A stretch of DNA of 64,000 nt from Flavobacterium sp. ALD4 (GCF_002836475.1 NZ_PJBJ01000028.1:186001-250000), one strand, 5' to 3'; counted from the stretch's first letter, positions 25,117 to 35,008 are shown. Notes: generated by a model not told the origin, from the letters alone. Numbers and translations: made by a program.

Positions 25117-27033
25117 TTACTTGATCATTTCGAAACTTCTCTTTACAAAAGCAGTTAGTGCTTCTCCTTTTAATAAGTTTTGGGATAGTTTAGCTAAGTC
25201 GAGCGCTTGTTTTACTAAGTGTTCTTGGCTGGCTTTATCTTCAGTATTTAATATGGTAGTGGCTAGTGGTGAATTTGTATTTACTACTAGATTGTACATG
25301 TCAGGCATGTTTCCCATCCCAAACATTCCGCCACCACCGCCAGACTGGTTCATTTCTTTCATTCTACGCATGAATTCAGGCTGTGTGATGATAAATGGTG
25401 CTGCTAAGCTGTCCATAGCTTCCAGTTGTACGGTATAAGTTTGCTTTGGTACAATAGTTTCCAAAACTGTTTTTAATCCTTCTTGCTCTTCATCAGATAA
25501 TTTAGAAATGGTATTTTCCTCTTTCTTGATTAAATTATCAATATGATCTGAATCGACACGTACAAAAGTCAATTCCTTGTTGTCTCCTTCAATTTTTTGA
25601 ATCAAGTGAGAAATAATTGGAGAGTCTAATAACAACACTTCATATCCTTTTTCTTGCGCAATTTCGATATAAGAGTGCTGTGCATCTTTGTTACCAGCGT
25701 ATAAAACAACTAGTTTTCCGTCTTTATCAGTTTGCTTGTCTTTTAGGTTTTCCTTTAATTCCTCAAGTGTGTAATACTTATCGTCAACTGTTGGATATAA
25801 AACGAAAGCACTTGATTTTTCATAGAACTTGTCTTCAGAAAGCATTCCGTATTCTAAAACTATTTTGATATCGTTCCATTTTTTTTCAAAATCTTCACGG
25901 TTCTCTGTGAATAATGATTTCAATTTATCAGCCACTTTACGAGTGATATAGTTCGAGATCTTCTTAACTGCAGCATCTGCCTGTAATCCAGAACGAGATA
26001 CATTCAATGGAATATCTGGAGAATCGATAACTCCCTTTAGCATCGTTAAAAACTCAGGAACAATTCCTTCAACGTTATCAGTTACATAAACCTGATTTTG
26101 GTACAATTGAATTTTGTCTTTTTGAATTTGTAAGTCAGAACCTAATTTTGGGAAGTATAAAATTCCAGTTAGGTTAAATGGATAATCAACATTCAGGTGA
26201 ATATGAAATAAAGGCTCCTCAAATTGCATTGGATACAATTCATGATAGAAGTTTTTATAGTCTTCATCTGATAATTCAGTTGGTAATTTTGTCCAAGCTG
26301 GATTTGGATTGTTGATAATATTGTCTACCTCAACAGTTTTATATGTTTCTTCTTTATCTGCTTCATCAACAGATTCTCCCTTCTTTTGTTCAATTTTCTC
26401 CGTTTTCGTTCCAAATTTAATTGCAACCGGCATGAACTTATTATATTTATTTAGAAGTTCCTTGATTTTAGCTTCTTCTAAGAATTCTAGTGAATCTTCG
26501 GCAATATGCAGAATGATTTCAGTTCCTCGAGTCGTTTTGTCAGCAGGCTCTAATGTGAACTCAGGACTTCCGTCGCATGTCCAATGGGCTGCTGGCTCGT
26601 CTTTGTATGATTTAGTGATGATCTCCACTTTTGAAGCGACCATAAAGGCAGAATAAAAACCAAGACCAAAATGACCAATAATACCAGAATCTTTAGCAGA
26701 GTCTTTTTCTGAATCCTTGTATTTTTCCAAAAATTCTTCAGCACCGGAAAAAGCAAGTTGGTTGATGTATTTCTCCACTTCAGCAGCGGTCATACCAATC
26801 CCCTGATCGATAAAGTGAAGTTTTTTTCCTTCCTTGTCGATTTTCACTTCTATTATTGGGTTGCCATATTCTACTTTGGCTTCGCCAATATTTGTTAGGT
26901 GCTTTAATTTTAACGTTGCATCTGTTCCATTAGAAATCAATTCACGTAAAAAAATCTCGTGATCACTGTATAGGAACTTCTTTATTAAAGGGAATATGTT
27001 TTCTACCGAAACATTAATTTTTCCTGTTGTCAT
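25117..27033 (-). CDS. htpG: Molecular chaperone HtpG (bacterial Hsp90)
   Basis: An ATP-dependent chaperone that folds and remodels client proteins in the cytosol. The 638-residue length is normal for bacterial Hsp90. N-terminal ATPase marks: FLRELISNGTDATLK, IDQGIGMTAAEV, and the lid GIIGHFGLGFYSAFMVA. The middle domain contains GVIDSPDIPLNVSRSGLQAD with the catalytic arginine. A glycine-rich loop QSGGGGGMFGMGNMPDMYNL lies in the C-terminal dimerisation domain. An inverted repeat CCAATT/AATTGG (27089-27094 and 27110-27115) lies in the upstream spacer. No heat-shock element such as CIRCE is seen. Confidence 0.98.
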   Translation of the reverse strand: MTTGKINVSVENIFPLIKKFLYSDHEIFLRELISNGTDATLKLKHLTNIGEAKVEYGNPIIEVKIDKEGKKLHFIDQGIGMTAAEVEKYINQLAFSGAEEFLEKYKDSEKDSAKDSGIIGHFGLGFYSAFMVASKVEIITKSYKDEPAAHWTCDGSPEFTLEPADKTTRGTEIILHIAEDSLEFLEEAKIKELLNKYNKFMPVAIKFGTKTEKIEQKKGESVDEADKEETYKTVEVDNIINNPNPAWTKLPTELSDEDYKNFYHELYPMQFEEPLFHIHLNVDYPFNLTGILYFPKLGSDLQIQKDKIQLYQNQVYVTDNVEGIVPEFLTMLKGVIDSPDIPLNVSRSGLQADAAVKKISNYITRKVADKLKSLFTENREDFEKKWNDIKIVLEYGMLSEDKFYEKSSAFVLYPTVDDKYYTLEELKENLKDKQTDKDGKLVVLYAGNKDAQHSYIEIAQEKGYEVLLLDSPIISHLIQKIEGDNKELTFVRVDSDHIDNLIKKEENTISKLSDEEQEGLKTVLETIVPKQTYTVQLEAMDSLAAPFIITQPEFMRRMKEMNQSGGGGGMFGMGNMPDMYNLVVNTNSPLATTILNTEDKASQEHLVKQALDLAKLSQNLLKGEALTAFVKRSFEMIK

Positions 27034-27123
27034 ATTTAAAATTTTTAAAGAGTTTTACAATCTTCCCCCAATCAGTTCAAATAGAATACCAATTCAGACG
27101 AAAGTGACAAATTGGCGTAACTG

Positions 27124-27157
27124 TTAATTTTGAAACAAAATAACTTAATTTTGAAAC
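27124..27157. promoter_or_regulatory. Two 13-bp direct repeats, offset 21 bp, in the lipocalin/OmpA promoter
   Basis: TTAATTTTGAAAC occurs at 27124-27136 and 27145-27157, exactly identical and offset by 21 bases (two helical turns). The second copy ends 21 bases before the -7 element, so it covers the -33 position. Confidence 0.6.
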
Positions 27158-27178
27158 TGTTAAAATTAGTTACCGTCG

Positions 27179-27186
27179 TATCTTTG
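27179..27186 (+). promoter_or_regulatory. -7 element of the lipocalin/OmpA operon
   Basis: TATCTTTG, exact TAnnTTTG match, 28 bases before the ATG at 27215. Confidence 0.6.
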
Positions 27187-27214
27187 TGTAAGTTTAATAG
27201 TAAAACCAAATAAA

Positions 27215-27691
27215 ATGAGAAAAATATTATTTTTAACAGCAATAGCCTTAGTGTTATTTTCGTGCAAATCGACTTCATTCACTAATTCAAAATTAGATAA
27301 AGGAGCTCAAGTAGCGATGAAAGGGAACTGGGTAATTAGTTCTGTTTCTTATCCTGGATCAGAATATATTAAAGTGAGCTCTTTTCAAATCGAAGACTCA
27401 CAGTGTTTTGTGGGGAGTACTTGGAAGTTTGTTTCTAATAATAACAAAGGTAACATGGCTTTGAAAAAGAGTGGTTGTGCCCCATTTAGCTCACCAATTA
27501 CTTGGTTTGTAAATAGAGATGGAGAGTTTGTTTTGAAAGTTTTAGATGCTGATATTAAAGCAAAAAAAGTAAGAGAGGGTTACGTTTTGAACGTTGCAAA
27601 TCAAACTGAAACTTCATTTCAATTGATTGATAAAATTACTGTTGGAGGAAAATTAACAGATGTTATTTACCAATTTCAAAAAGCAAATTAA
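27215..27691 (+). CDS. Lipocalin-like lipoprotein
   Basis: A 158-residue lipoprotein. The leader MRKILFLTAIALVLFSC ends in a lipobox cysteine at 17. The mature part contains MKGNWVISSVSYPGS, reminiscent of the lipocalin GxW signature, then alternating strands with two further cysteines (SQCFVGSTWKF and KSGCAPFSSP) that could form a disulfide. Its upstream region carries two 21-bp-offset direct repeats. Only 19 bases separate it from the OmpA-family lipoprotein gene, so the two form an operon. Lipid or hydrophobic ligand binding at the envelope is inferred from the fold only. Confidence 0.82.
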   Translation: MRKILFLTAIALVLFSCKSTSFTNSKLDKGAQVAMKGNWVISSVSYPGSEYIKVSSFQIEDSQCFVGSTWKFVSNNNKGNMALKKSGCAPFSSPITWFVNRDGEFVLKVLDADIKAKKVREGYVLNVANQTETSFQLIDKITVGGKLTDVIYQFQKAN

Positions 27692-27710
27692 TAAAATTAA
27701 AAATATAATT

Positions 27711-28406
27711 ATGAAAAAGATTTCTATAGTAACATTGGCTTTATTTATGGCAATGGGAACGTTCTTCACAAGTTGTGAAGCGATAAAAAACACAAATAAA
27801 ACACAAAGAGGTGCGGCAATTGGAGCAGCCAGTGGCGCGATAATTGGTGGTATCTTAGGAAACAATGTAGGAACAGGTGGTAAGGGAGCGATTGGCGCTG
27901 TTCTTGGTGGTGTTGTTGGTGGAGTTGCCGGTGGAGTGATCGGTAACAAAATGGACAAACAAGCCAGACAAATTGATGAAGCGCTTCCAGGAGCTGAAGT
28001 GAAAAGAGTGGGTGAGGGCATTCAATTGGTATTAAATGAAAATGCGGTACGTTTTGATACTAATAAATCTACACTGACAGCATCTGCAAAAGAAAATTTA
28101 GAGAAATTGGTTCCTGTTTTTTCGGAATATCCTGATACAGACATTACTATCTTCGGATATACTGATATTACAGGTCCTGCAGATTATAATTTAAAACTTT
28201 CTAAAGAGAGAGCGGCATCAGTTAGAAATTATTTAGTTGGTAAAGGTGTAGCGTCAGTTAGGTTTAATGTTACTGGTTTAGGTATTGCTGATCCGATTGC
28301 AACAAATGATACTGCAGAAGGAAGAAGTCAAAATCGTCGCGTTGAGTTCGCGATTACAGCAAATGATAAAATGCGCGCAGATGCTAAGGTAGAAGCCGGA
28401 AACTAA
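27711..28406 (+). CDS. OmpA family lipoprotein with glycine-zipper segment
   Basis: A 231-residue protein. The leader ends at a lipobox FFTSC. Residues about 33-80 form a glycine-zipper region (GAAIGAASGAIIGGILG and GAVLGGVVGGVAGGVIG), expected to insert into or associate with membrane. The C-terminal OmpA domain (about 110-225) has VRFDTNKSTLTASAKENL, IFGYTDITGPADYNLKLSKERAASV in two parts, and NRRVEFAI, the peptidoglycan-binding signature. I use the ATG at 27711, 19 bases after the lipocalin-like gene; the frame upstream of that lies inside the lipocalin gene. It likely tethers the outer membrane to the cell wall. A strong terminator follows. Confidence 0.92.
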   Translation: MKKISIVTLALFMAMGTFFTSCEAIKNTNKTQRGAAIGAASGAIIGGILGNNVGTGGKGAIGAVLGGVVGGVAGGVIGNKMDKQARQIDEALPGAEVKRVGEGIQLVLNENAVRFDTNKSTLTASAKENLEKLVPVFSEYPDTDITIFGYTDITGPADYNLKLSKERAASVRNYLVGKGVASVRFNVTGLGIADPIATNDTAEGRSQNRRVEFAITANDKMRADAKVEAGN

Positions 28407-28434
28407 AACATTTTAGTTTTAAAATATATAGAAG

Positions 28435-28470
28435 GCCGTTTCGTTTTTAAAACGAAACGGCTTTTTTTTA
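28435..28470 (+). terminator. Terminator of the lipocalin/OmpA operon
   Basis: Perfect 13-bp inverted repeat (28435-28447 with 28449-28461) with GCCGTTTCG core, followed by eight T. Confidence 0.9.
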
Positions 28471-28512
28471 CATAAATTTCACTTTCATTTAATTCTTTCT
28501 CTCAAAGAAATC

Positions 28513-28520
28513 TATCTTTG
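28513..28520 (+). promoter_or_regulatory. -7 element of the ABC ATPase gene
   Basis: TATCTTTG, exact match to TAnnTTTG, 26 bases before the ATG at 28547. Confidence 0.5.
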
Positions 28521-28546
28521 TAGTCTCAAAATTCCATTCCATAAAT

Positions 28547-29497
28547 ATGCTTCAAGTTCAAAACATCACATTCGGTTATACTGAAAAAACCGTACTACAA
28601 AATATTAATTTCACCATAGAAAAAGGGCAGAATATTGCTATAATTGGCGAGAGCGGTTGCGGTAAAAGTACGCTACTGAAACTAATTTATGGCGTTCATG
28701 ATTTACGGGAAGGTCATATTTTCTGGAATGAAACAGAAGTGTTAGGACCAAAATACAATTTAGTGCCGGGAATGTCTTTTATCAAATATTTATCACAGGA
28801 TTTTGACCTGATGCCCTATACTACGGTTGCTGAGAATGTGGGTAAGTTTCTTTCCAATGTTTTTCCAGAAAGGAAAAAAGAACGCATCAATGAGTTATTA
28901 GAAATCGTTGAGATGACTGAATTTGCGGATGTGAAAACAAAATATTTAAGCGGAGGACAACAACAGCGTGTGGCTTTGGCTCGGGTTTTGGCTTTAGAGC
29001 CTGAAATATTATTATTGGATGAACCTTTTAGTCATATTGATAATTTTAGAAAAAATGCTCTGCGCAGAAATTTGTTTGCTTATTTGAAATCAAATGGAGT
29101 TACCTGTATTGTTGCGACACATGACAGTACGGATGCGCTTTCCTTTGCCGACGAGACCATAGTACTGCAAGACGGAGAATTGGTTGATAAAGCAGCTTCC
29201 TATGGTTTATACCAAAATCCTATTAATAAATATGTAGCTTCTCTATTTGGAGAAGTGAATGAGTTAAAAGCTTCCAATTTAATTTCCTTAGAAGAAGGAG
29301 AAGAGGATGAAATGCTTTTATTATATCCGCATCAGTTAATAGTAGTGGACAACGGAATGTTATTGGCGGTAGTGAAACAGTCTTATTTTAAAGGAAGTCA
29401 TTATTTAATTAAAGCTGTTTTTGACAGAAAGGTAATTTTCTTTGAACATGATGTTCCATTAGAATTGAATGAAGAGGTGACCTTGATGATAGCATAA
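28547..29497 (+). CDS. ABC transporter ATP-binding protein
   Basis: A 316-residue ATPase subunit. Walker A GESGCGKST at 34-42, Q-loop around SQDFDLMPYTTVAENV, signature LSGGQQQRVALARVLA, Walker B ILLLDEPFSHID, and the H-loop ATHDSTDALSFAD. The last about 85 residues look like a regulatory TOBE-type extension, as in FbpC/PotA-like importers of ions or polyamines. No permease or binding-protein gene lies near, so it either serves a distant transporter or has another role. Its stop codon lies in the first arm of the terminator. Confidence 0.92.
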   Translation: MLQVQNITFGYTEKTVLQNINFTIEKGQNIAIIGESGCGKSTLLKLIYGVHDLREGHIFWNETEVLGPKYNLVPGMSFIKYLSQDFDLMPYTTVAENVGKFLSNVFPERKKERINELLEIVEMTEFADVKTKYLSGGQQQRVALARVLALEPEILLLDEPFSHIDNFRKNALRRNLFAYLKSNGVTCIVATHDSTDALSFADETIVLQDGELVDKAASYGLYQNPINKYVASLFGEVNELKASNLISLEEGEEDEMLLLYPHQLIVVDNGMLLAVVKQSYFKGSHYLIKAVFDRKVIFFEHDVPLELNEEVTLMIA

Positions 29498-29540
29498 AAA
29501 ACAAAGTCCCGAAATTTAGTATTTCGGGACTTTGTTTTTT
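29496..29540. terminator. Bidirectional terminator between ABC ATPase and S9 peptidase
   Basis: Perfect 20-bp inverted repeat (29496-29515 with 29521-29540) with five-base loop, A-run on one side and T-run on the other. Confidence 0.95.
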
Positions 29541-29544
29541 ATGA

Positions 29545-31956
29545 TTAGTTTTTCAGGTATTTTTCTAAGAATTGATCTTGTTCCCAAAGAAGGTGTAAGA
29601 TATTTTCTTTAGCTGCATAGCCATGAGCTTCCTTAGGTAGGATAACCATTCTTACTGGTGCTCCTGAGCCTTTTAATGCTTGGAAATAGCGCTCCGTTTG
29701 TAAAGTGAATGTTCCTGGATTGTTATCGGCTTCCCCATGCACTAGTAATAAAGGAGTTTTCATTTTGTTCGCATTCATAAAAGGCGACATGGTATTGTAT
29801 ACATCAGGTGCTTCCCAGTAATTGCGTTGCTCTGATTGAAAGCCAAAAGGGGTAAGCGTTCTGTTATAGGCCCCACTACGGGCAATTCCACATGCAAAAA
29901 GATTTGAGTGCGTCAATAGGTTTGCCACCATAAAGGCACCATAGGAATGTCCTCCCACAGCCACTTTATTTCTGTTGATATATCCTAAGGCATCAATAGC
30001 ATTAATTGCAGCGTCAGCATTATCTACTAACTGTGTGATAAAATTGTCATTTGGCTCCGTGGTTCCTTCACCAATAATAGGGAAAGAAGCATCGTCTAGC
30101 ACCGCATATCCTTTAGTAGCCCAATAGACGAATGATCCATAGTAGGGGAAAGTAAATTCATTAGGGTTTTGATTGTTTTGTCCCGCAGAATTTTTGTCTT
30201 TGTATTCTGTTGGGTAAGCCCAAATTAATAAAGGCAATTTTTCTTTTTTTACTTTATCATAACCCGCAGGCAAGTACAATGTCCCTGAAAGCCCCACGCC
30301 GTCTTTTCTTTTATATTGAATTACTTCTTTACTTACATTTTTAATGCTTTCAAAAGGATTTTTGAAGTTCGTAATTGCCGTCAGTTGGTCTTTTTTATTG
30401 ATATTTCTAAAGTAATAATTAGGATACTCATTTTTAGATTGAATTTGTACTAAAACCTCTCCTTTTTTGAAATCCTCAATGGACAGTAACTCTTCTTTTT
30501 TATCTTTATATGTTGAGGTATACAGTCTTTTTGTTTGTTGGTTGTTTAAACTAAACTCATCTATGAAAGGAAATTGTCCGTTTTTAGTAAACCCATCTCC
30601 TAGCAAAAAAAGGGTGTTGTTTTCAATAGCAAGAACTTGTTTGCCAAACGCATTTTTAATAGTTTCAAAACTTCCTGGATCAGAGTAAATATCTTGAGAA
30701 TTCCTGTCACTAATCACTGTTGGATTTTGAGTGGCATCTGATGGATTGAAGAGATACGTTTTAGTATTTCGAGTATCGTACCATTGATCAAAAGCAATTG
30801 CCGTAGTTTCATTTCCCCAAATAATGCCACCAAAACGTTGTTTAGTTCTTAGTATTTGAGAAGGGCTTTTGTCGAAAGGCGCCTTCCATAGGCTTATTTG
30901 ATCTCTAAATTCAACTTTATTCTCTGGATTTCCTTCATCAAGTGCTTCAACATAGTACAATGTAGCTGCTTCGTCATTTCTCCAATTCATATTTCTTTTA
31001 CCGGTACGGGTAGCCATAAAACCTTTTGGCATAATTTCGTTTAAAGCAACTTCGTTTACCACCTTAACTTCATTGCCCTCTAAGTCATAAACAACTGTTT
31101 TTGATGGGAAATGATTGAGCGGAACGATATACGAAAATGGTTTTTGAATCGTGCTTATCATCAGGTAATTGCCATCAGGAGAAAAGTTTTCTCCAGCATA
31201 CATGTCAGCCGATTTAAATAAGGTTTTGCTTCCGTTAAGATTTACTTTGTACAACTCGGCAGTCAAAATATTTTGAAAATCCGCTTCGTCAGTTTTATTT
31301 TTCAATAAATCCTGATAGGTTCTGTTTTGAGAAACCGATCCACTTGCATTTGAAACAATTGGACCTGTTGGTAGATTTTTCTTTTCGTTTAGTAAAGCAG
31401 CTCTGTTTTTTGGCAGCATTCTTACTAAAATATTTTCATTATCGCTGTATCAGCTAAAAGGGTTTCCAAGGTTAGCGTTGACATTATCTTCGGTAAGTTG
31501 AGTCGCTTTTGCGGAAGCGACATCAACAACCCATAAGGCTACAACTGAATTTGTAGTATGTGAAAAAGCAATTTTTTTCTCATTTTTTGACCATGAGATA
31601 TTGCTGATGCGAGGGTTAGCAGGTAATCCGCTAACTTGAATTTCATTTTTATCTTTGATCTTGCGAAGCTTGATGTTATTCGTATTGGTCACCGTACTAG
31701 AAATATTGGTGGTTGGGTTAATCCTTAATCCTCCCAAACGCATTTCATCTTGATTTAAATCGTCTAAAGTTTTGTAGGTGTCTCTGTAAGTTAGCAATAT
31801 GTATTCCTTTTCTGTATCCATGCTAACTGATGGCGGTCTCTCATAGTCCACTAAATTAAGAATTGATTTGGAGGGTTTTTGATAGCTAAGGTTCTCTTGC
31901 GCAAAAGTATGTATGCTTAATCCAAGAAATAAAAGTAGGATAAAATTTGATTTCAT
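29545..31956 (-). pseudogene. S9 family prolyl oligopeptidase-type peptidase interrupted by one TGA codon
   Basis: Signal peptide (MKSNFILLLFLGLSIHTFAQ) followed by a beta-propeller domain and a C-terminal alpha/beta hydrolase with GGHSYGAFMVANLL (serine), HGEADNNPG (aspartate) and EAHGYA (histidine). The full frame would give 803 residues, normal for these dipeptidyl/oligopeptidases. An in-frame TGA at 31450-31452, codon 169, replaces what reads as tryptophan in PFS-W-YSDNEN. The frame is otherwise intact through about 1.9 kb downstream, so the break is recent, or a sequencing error, or read through. As written, only a 168-residue fragment would be exported. Confidence 0.9.
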
Positions 31957-32132
31957 ACATAGTGTTTGTTTTAGTTAATTAATTGGGGATAGTGTTTAAA
32001 CTTCTTTTATAATTGTTATTACGTGTAGATTTTACTTGTAAATATACTTTAATTTCATATTCCAGTGTAATTTTTTAGAGTGAATGAAATAAGGTCCTTC
32101 ACTTTATAAGACGTTAATTGCTAAAAAAGCAG

Positions 32133-32140
32133 TAATTTTG
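32133..32140 (+). promoter_or_regulatory. -7 element of the fabH promoter
   Basis: TAATTTTG, exact TAnnTTTG match, 59 bases before the ATG. Confidence 0.45.
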
Positions 32141-32199
32141 TACCTCATATTTAACAATATAGCAACAGTACAATATTATTTTATCAAAATAACAATTAT

Positions 32200-33207
32200 A
32201 TGTATCATTCAAAAATTGCGGGATTGGGGTTTTATGTTCCTTCCAATGTGGTCACTAATGACGATTTGTCAAAAATCATTGACACCAACGACGAGTGGAT
32301 TCAGGAAAGAACAGGGATTCAAGAAAGAAGACACATAATAAGAGGAGAAGACACTACGACTTCCATGGGAGTAAAAGCAGCTGAAGTAGCAATAGAACGT
32401 TCAGGCGTTGCAAAAGAAGATATCGATTTTGTCGTTTTTGCTACATTGAGCCCTGATTATTATTTCCCTGGACCAGGAGTTTTGGTACAACGTGATTTAG
32501 GTTTGAGAACGGTTGGAGCATTAGATGTTAGAAATCAATGTTCGGGATTTATCTATGCCTTGTCTGTTGCGGATCAATATATTAAAACAGGAATGTATAA
32601 GAACGTTTTAGTAATAGGATCAGAAGTACATTCAACGGGATTAGACATGACATCTCGTGGCCGTGGCGTATCGGTGATTTTTGGAGATGGAGCAGGGGCT
32701 GCAGTTTTAAGTAGAGAAGAAGATTTGACTAAAGGAATCCTTTCTACACATTTGCATTCAGAAGGGCAACACGCTGAGGAATTAGCGCTTATCGCACCAG
32801 GTATGGGAGCTAGATGGGTTACTGATATTCTTGCTGATAATGATCCTAATGATGAAAGTTATTATCCATATATGAATGGACAATTCGTTTTTAAAAATGC
32901 AGTAGTTCGTTTCAGTGAAGTTATAAATGAAGCACTGGAAGCAAATAACTTGTCTGTTTCAAATATAGATATGTTGATACCGCATCAAGCAAATCTTAGA
33001 ATCTCCCAATTTATACAAAAGAAATTCGGGTTGACTGATGATCAAGTTTATAATAACATTCAAAAATACGGTAATACGACCGCCGCTTCCATTCCAATTG
33101 CTTTGACCGAAGCTTGGGAGAACGGAAAAATTAAATCTGGCGATACTGTCGTTTTAGCTGCTTTTGGAAGTGGTTTTACTTGGGGAAGTGCCATCATTAA
33201 ATGGTAA
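32200..33207 (+). CDS. fabH: 3-oxoacyl-ACP synthase III (FabH)
   Basis: A 335-residue KAS III enzyme that condenses acetyl-CoA or branched acyl-CoA with malonyl-ACP to start fatty acid synthesis. The catalytic cysteine lies in RNQCSGF (residue 114), the histidine in PHQANLR, and the asparagine in YGNTTAAS. It carries an extra loop APGMGARWVTDILADNDPND compared with E. coli FabH. It is not in a fab operon here, and Flavobacteriia often have more than one KAS III, so a specialised role (for example branched-chain priming) is possible. Confidence 0.92.
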   Translation: MYHSKIAGLGFYVPSNVVTNDDLSKIIDTNDEWIQERTGIQERRHIIRGEDTTTSMGVKAAEVAIERSGVAKEDIDFVVFATLSPDYYFPGPGVLVQRDLGLRTVGALDVRNQCSGFIYALSVADQYIKTGMYKNVLVIGSEVHSTGLDMTSRGRGVSVIFGDGAGAAVLSREEDLTKGILSTHLHSEGQHAEELALIAPGMGARWVTDILADNDPNDESYYPYMNGQFVFKNAVVRFSEVINEALEANNLSVSNIDMLIPHQANLRISQFIQKKFGLTDDQVYNNIQKYGNTTAASIPIALTEAWENGKIKSGDTVVLAAFGSGFTWGSAIIKW

Positions 33208-33244
33208 ACATTAGTCTTAGTTAAAGTATAGTTTTCAAATATCA

Positions 33245-33276
33245 AAAAACCCGGAGTTGGCATACTCCGGGTTTTT
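33245..33276 (+). terminator. Terminator of fabH
   Basis: Perfect 13-bp stem AAAAACCCGGAGT/ACTCCGGGTTTTT with a six-base loop; can act in both directions. Confidence 0.9.
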
Positions 33277-33299
33277 CTTTGGCAACAAAATTTAAAACT

Positions 33300-34897
33300 A
33301 ATTCATATAAAAGTCGACCACGACCTTGGGTTTCGTTCTTGTCTCTTTATTTTCGTTGGCTGGCTTTGTTTTTACCACTGCCAAATCTATAATTGAATCC
33401 CATATAAACAGATTGACTTTCCCAGGTAAACTGTCCGTTTGCCGAAGATGCTCGTTTGAATACTGCTTCAACATTGTACTGTTCTAGACGTGCTCCAGCT
33501 TGAAAGCTCCATTTTTCCCGTTGTTTACCGAGAGTGACGTATGCTGAATAGATTTTTCGATCATAAGTAAAGTTAGAACTGTACGTCTTATCTTTATATA
33601 AATTATTGGCTGTAGACTCAGCTCTTGCCTCTAAACCCAATTCTAATTTGGTAGTCTCAGTCAACGGATTTACATAATCAAGATTGATGATGGTATTTTT
33701 TTTTACCAAGAGTCGCAACATCATTAGTAAAAGAGTTGATTAGGGATTTACTGTCTCTGTTAAAATTAGTATCGACTGCATTTTCTGGATTGTCATTTTC
33801 ATTGTAATTCGCTTCTAGTTCAAGGCTGTGCAATTGTTTTGTGAATTTAACTTTATAATCGAAATTGTAGGTTTGAGAATGATTGTTACCATCACTTGTA
33901 AAAAGTTGTAGCAAGTCGGTAGCAGCATTATTCATATAATCCACATCAATGCTTCCAAGTCCTTTTCCGTTAAAGAAGCTTTGATTGGTATAAAAAGAAA
34001 CCGTATTGTTGTCATCGATGTAGTAATCTATTCCAATTTTGGCTAAATGAGAGGTGTTTAGATTGTTGAATTGAAAGAGTTGTGTGTTTTGTTTGTTTTC
34101 TTGTTCGCTTTTTATAAAACTATAATTATTATTTTTACCATGATTTCCATAAAAATTAAATTTTCCGTTTCGGTAATTTAAGTCGAAAGCCGAATTAATT
34201 TTTGGTGTTTTCCAAAAATTACTCCGTTCTTGAGGCTTCCGTTAAGACCTATTTTACTGTTTTTGTACAATACAATATTGATAATACCGCTCATTTCTTC
34301 CGGATTGTACTTTCCGGATGGGTTTGTGATTAACTCAATTTGCTTGATAGAAGCCGAAGGGATTTGTTGCAATAACTGAGAAGCGTCAATATTAGATGGC
34401 TTTCCGTCAATTAGAACACGTACGTTAGCGTTTCCTCTTAAACTGATTGCATTTGTTTGCGGATCAACACAAACAGAGGGAATGTTATTCATTATTTCGC
34501 TCGCTGTGGCTCCCGCCGAAATTAAATCTTTCCCGCCGTTGATGATTTTCCGATCGATTTTTTGTTCAGTAGTTGATTTCTCACTGATAATATTAACCCC
34601 TTTTAGTTCTATTGGGTCTTCTTTTAGTGCAATTGTTCCTATATCGACATTATAATTTTTCAGATTCAGGTTTTTGATTTGAAAAACACCCTTTTCAGAT
34701 GTAATTCCGCCGGTAACAAATTTGTCGCCTTCTTTTAAAATGATATTGACATAGGGAAGGACTTCACTACTTGTTTTATCGAAAACTTTTCCTGTGATGC
34801 TTCTTGGGTTTTCAAGAAGGGATGTTTTGACTGAAGTTTGTGCTTGCATCGAAACTAGGGTTCCGAATAGCCATACTAATAATAGTATGATTTGCAT
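33300..34897 (-). pseudogene. Decayed outer-membrane beta-barrel protein (TonB-receptor-like)
   Basis: The N-terminal part from ATG 34897 has a signal peptide (MQIILLLVWLFGTLVSMQAQ), a carboxypeptidase-like domain (ITGKVFDKTSSEVLPYVNI) and a plug (GATASEIMNNIPSV, LIDGKPSNIDASQLLQQIP, GKYNPEEMSGIINIVL). The frame then shifts near 34190-34215, continues through barrel strands to a run of nine T (33696-33704), shifts again, and ends in YMGFNYRFGSGKNKASQRK before a TAA that interrupts the usual RDKNETQG tail. The total barrel is only about 280 codons instead of the usual 450 or more, so internal deletions have also occurred. Not functional as read. Confidence 0.88.
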
Positions 34898-34985
34898 GAT
34901 TGATGATGCAAAAGTATAGTATGTATTTAAATGTATGCAATGCACAGTGCTGTTTTGTACATAAAATAAATAGAGGGAAGAAAAA

Positions 34986-35008
34986 ACACTTAATAGACCA
35001 TTAAGTGT
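34986..35008. repeat. Perfect inverted repeat between the dead OMP gene and argS
   Basis: ACACTTAAT (34986-34994), loop AGACC, ATTAAGTGT (35000-35008). Flanked by an A-run on the left. Either a terminator read leftward or an operator; there is no gene upstream on the minus strand for it to terminate. Confidence 0.6.

Noticed and set aside
27089..27115. Inverted repeat CCAATT/AATTGG upstream of htpG as a heat-shock operator
   Set aside because: Six-base arms with a 15-base centre in AT-rich DNA; not CIRCE and too weak to call an operator.
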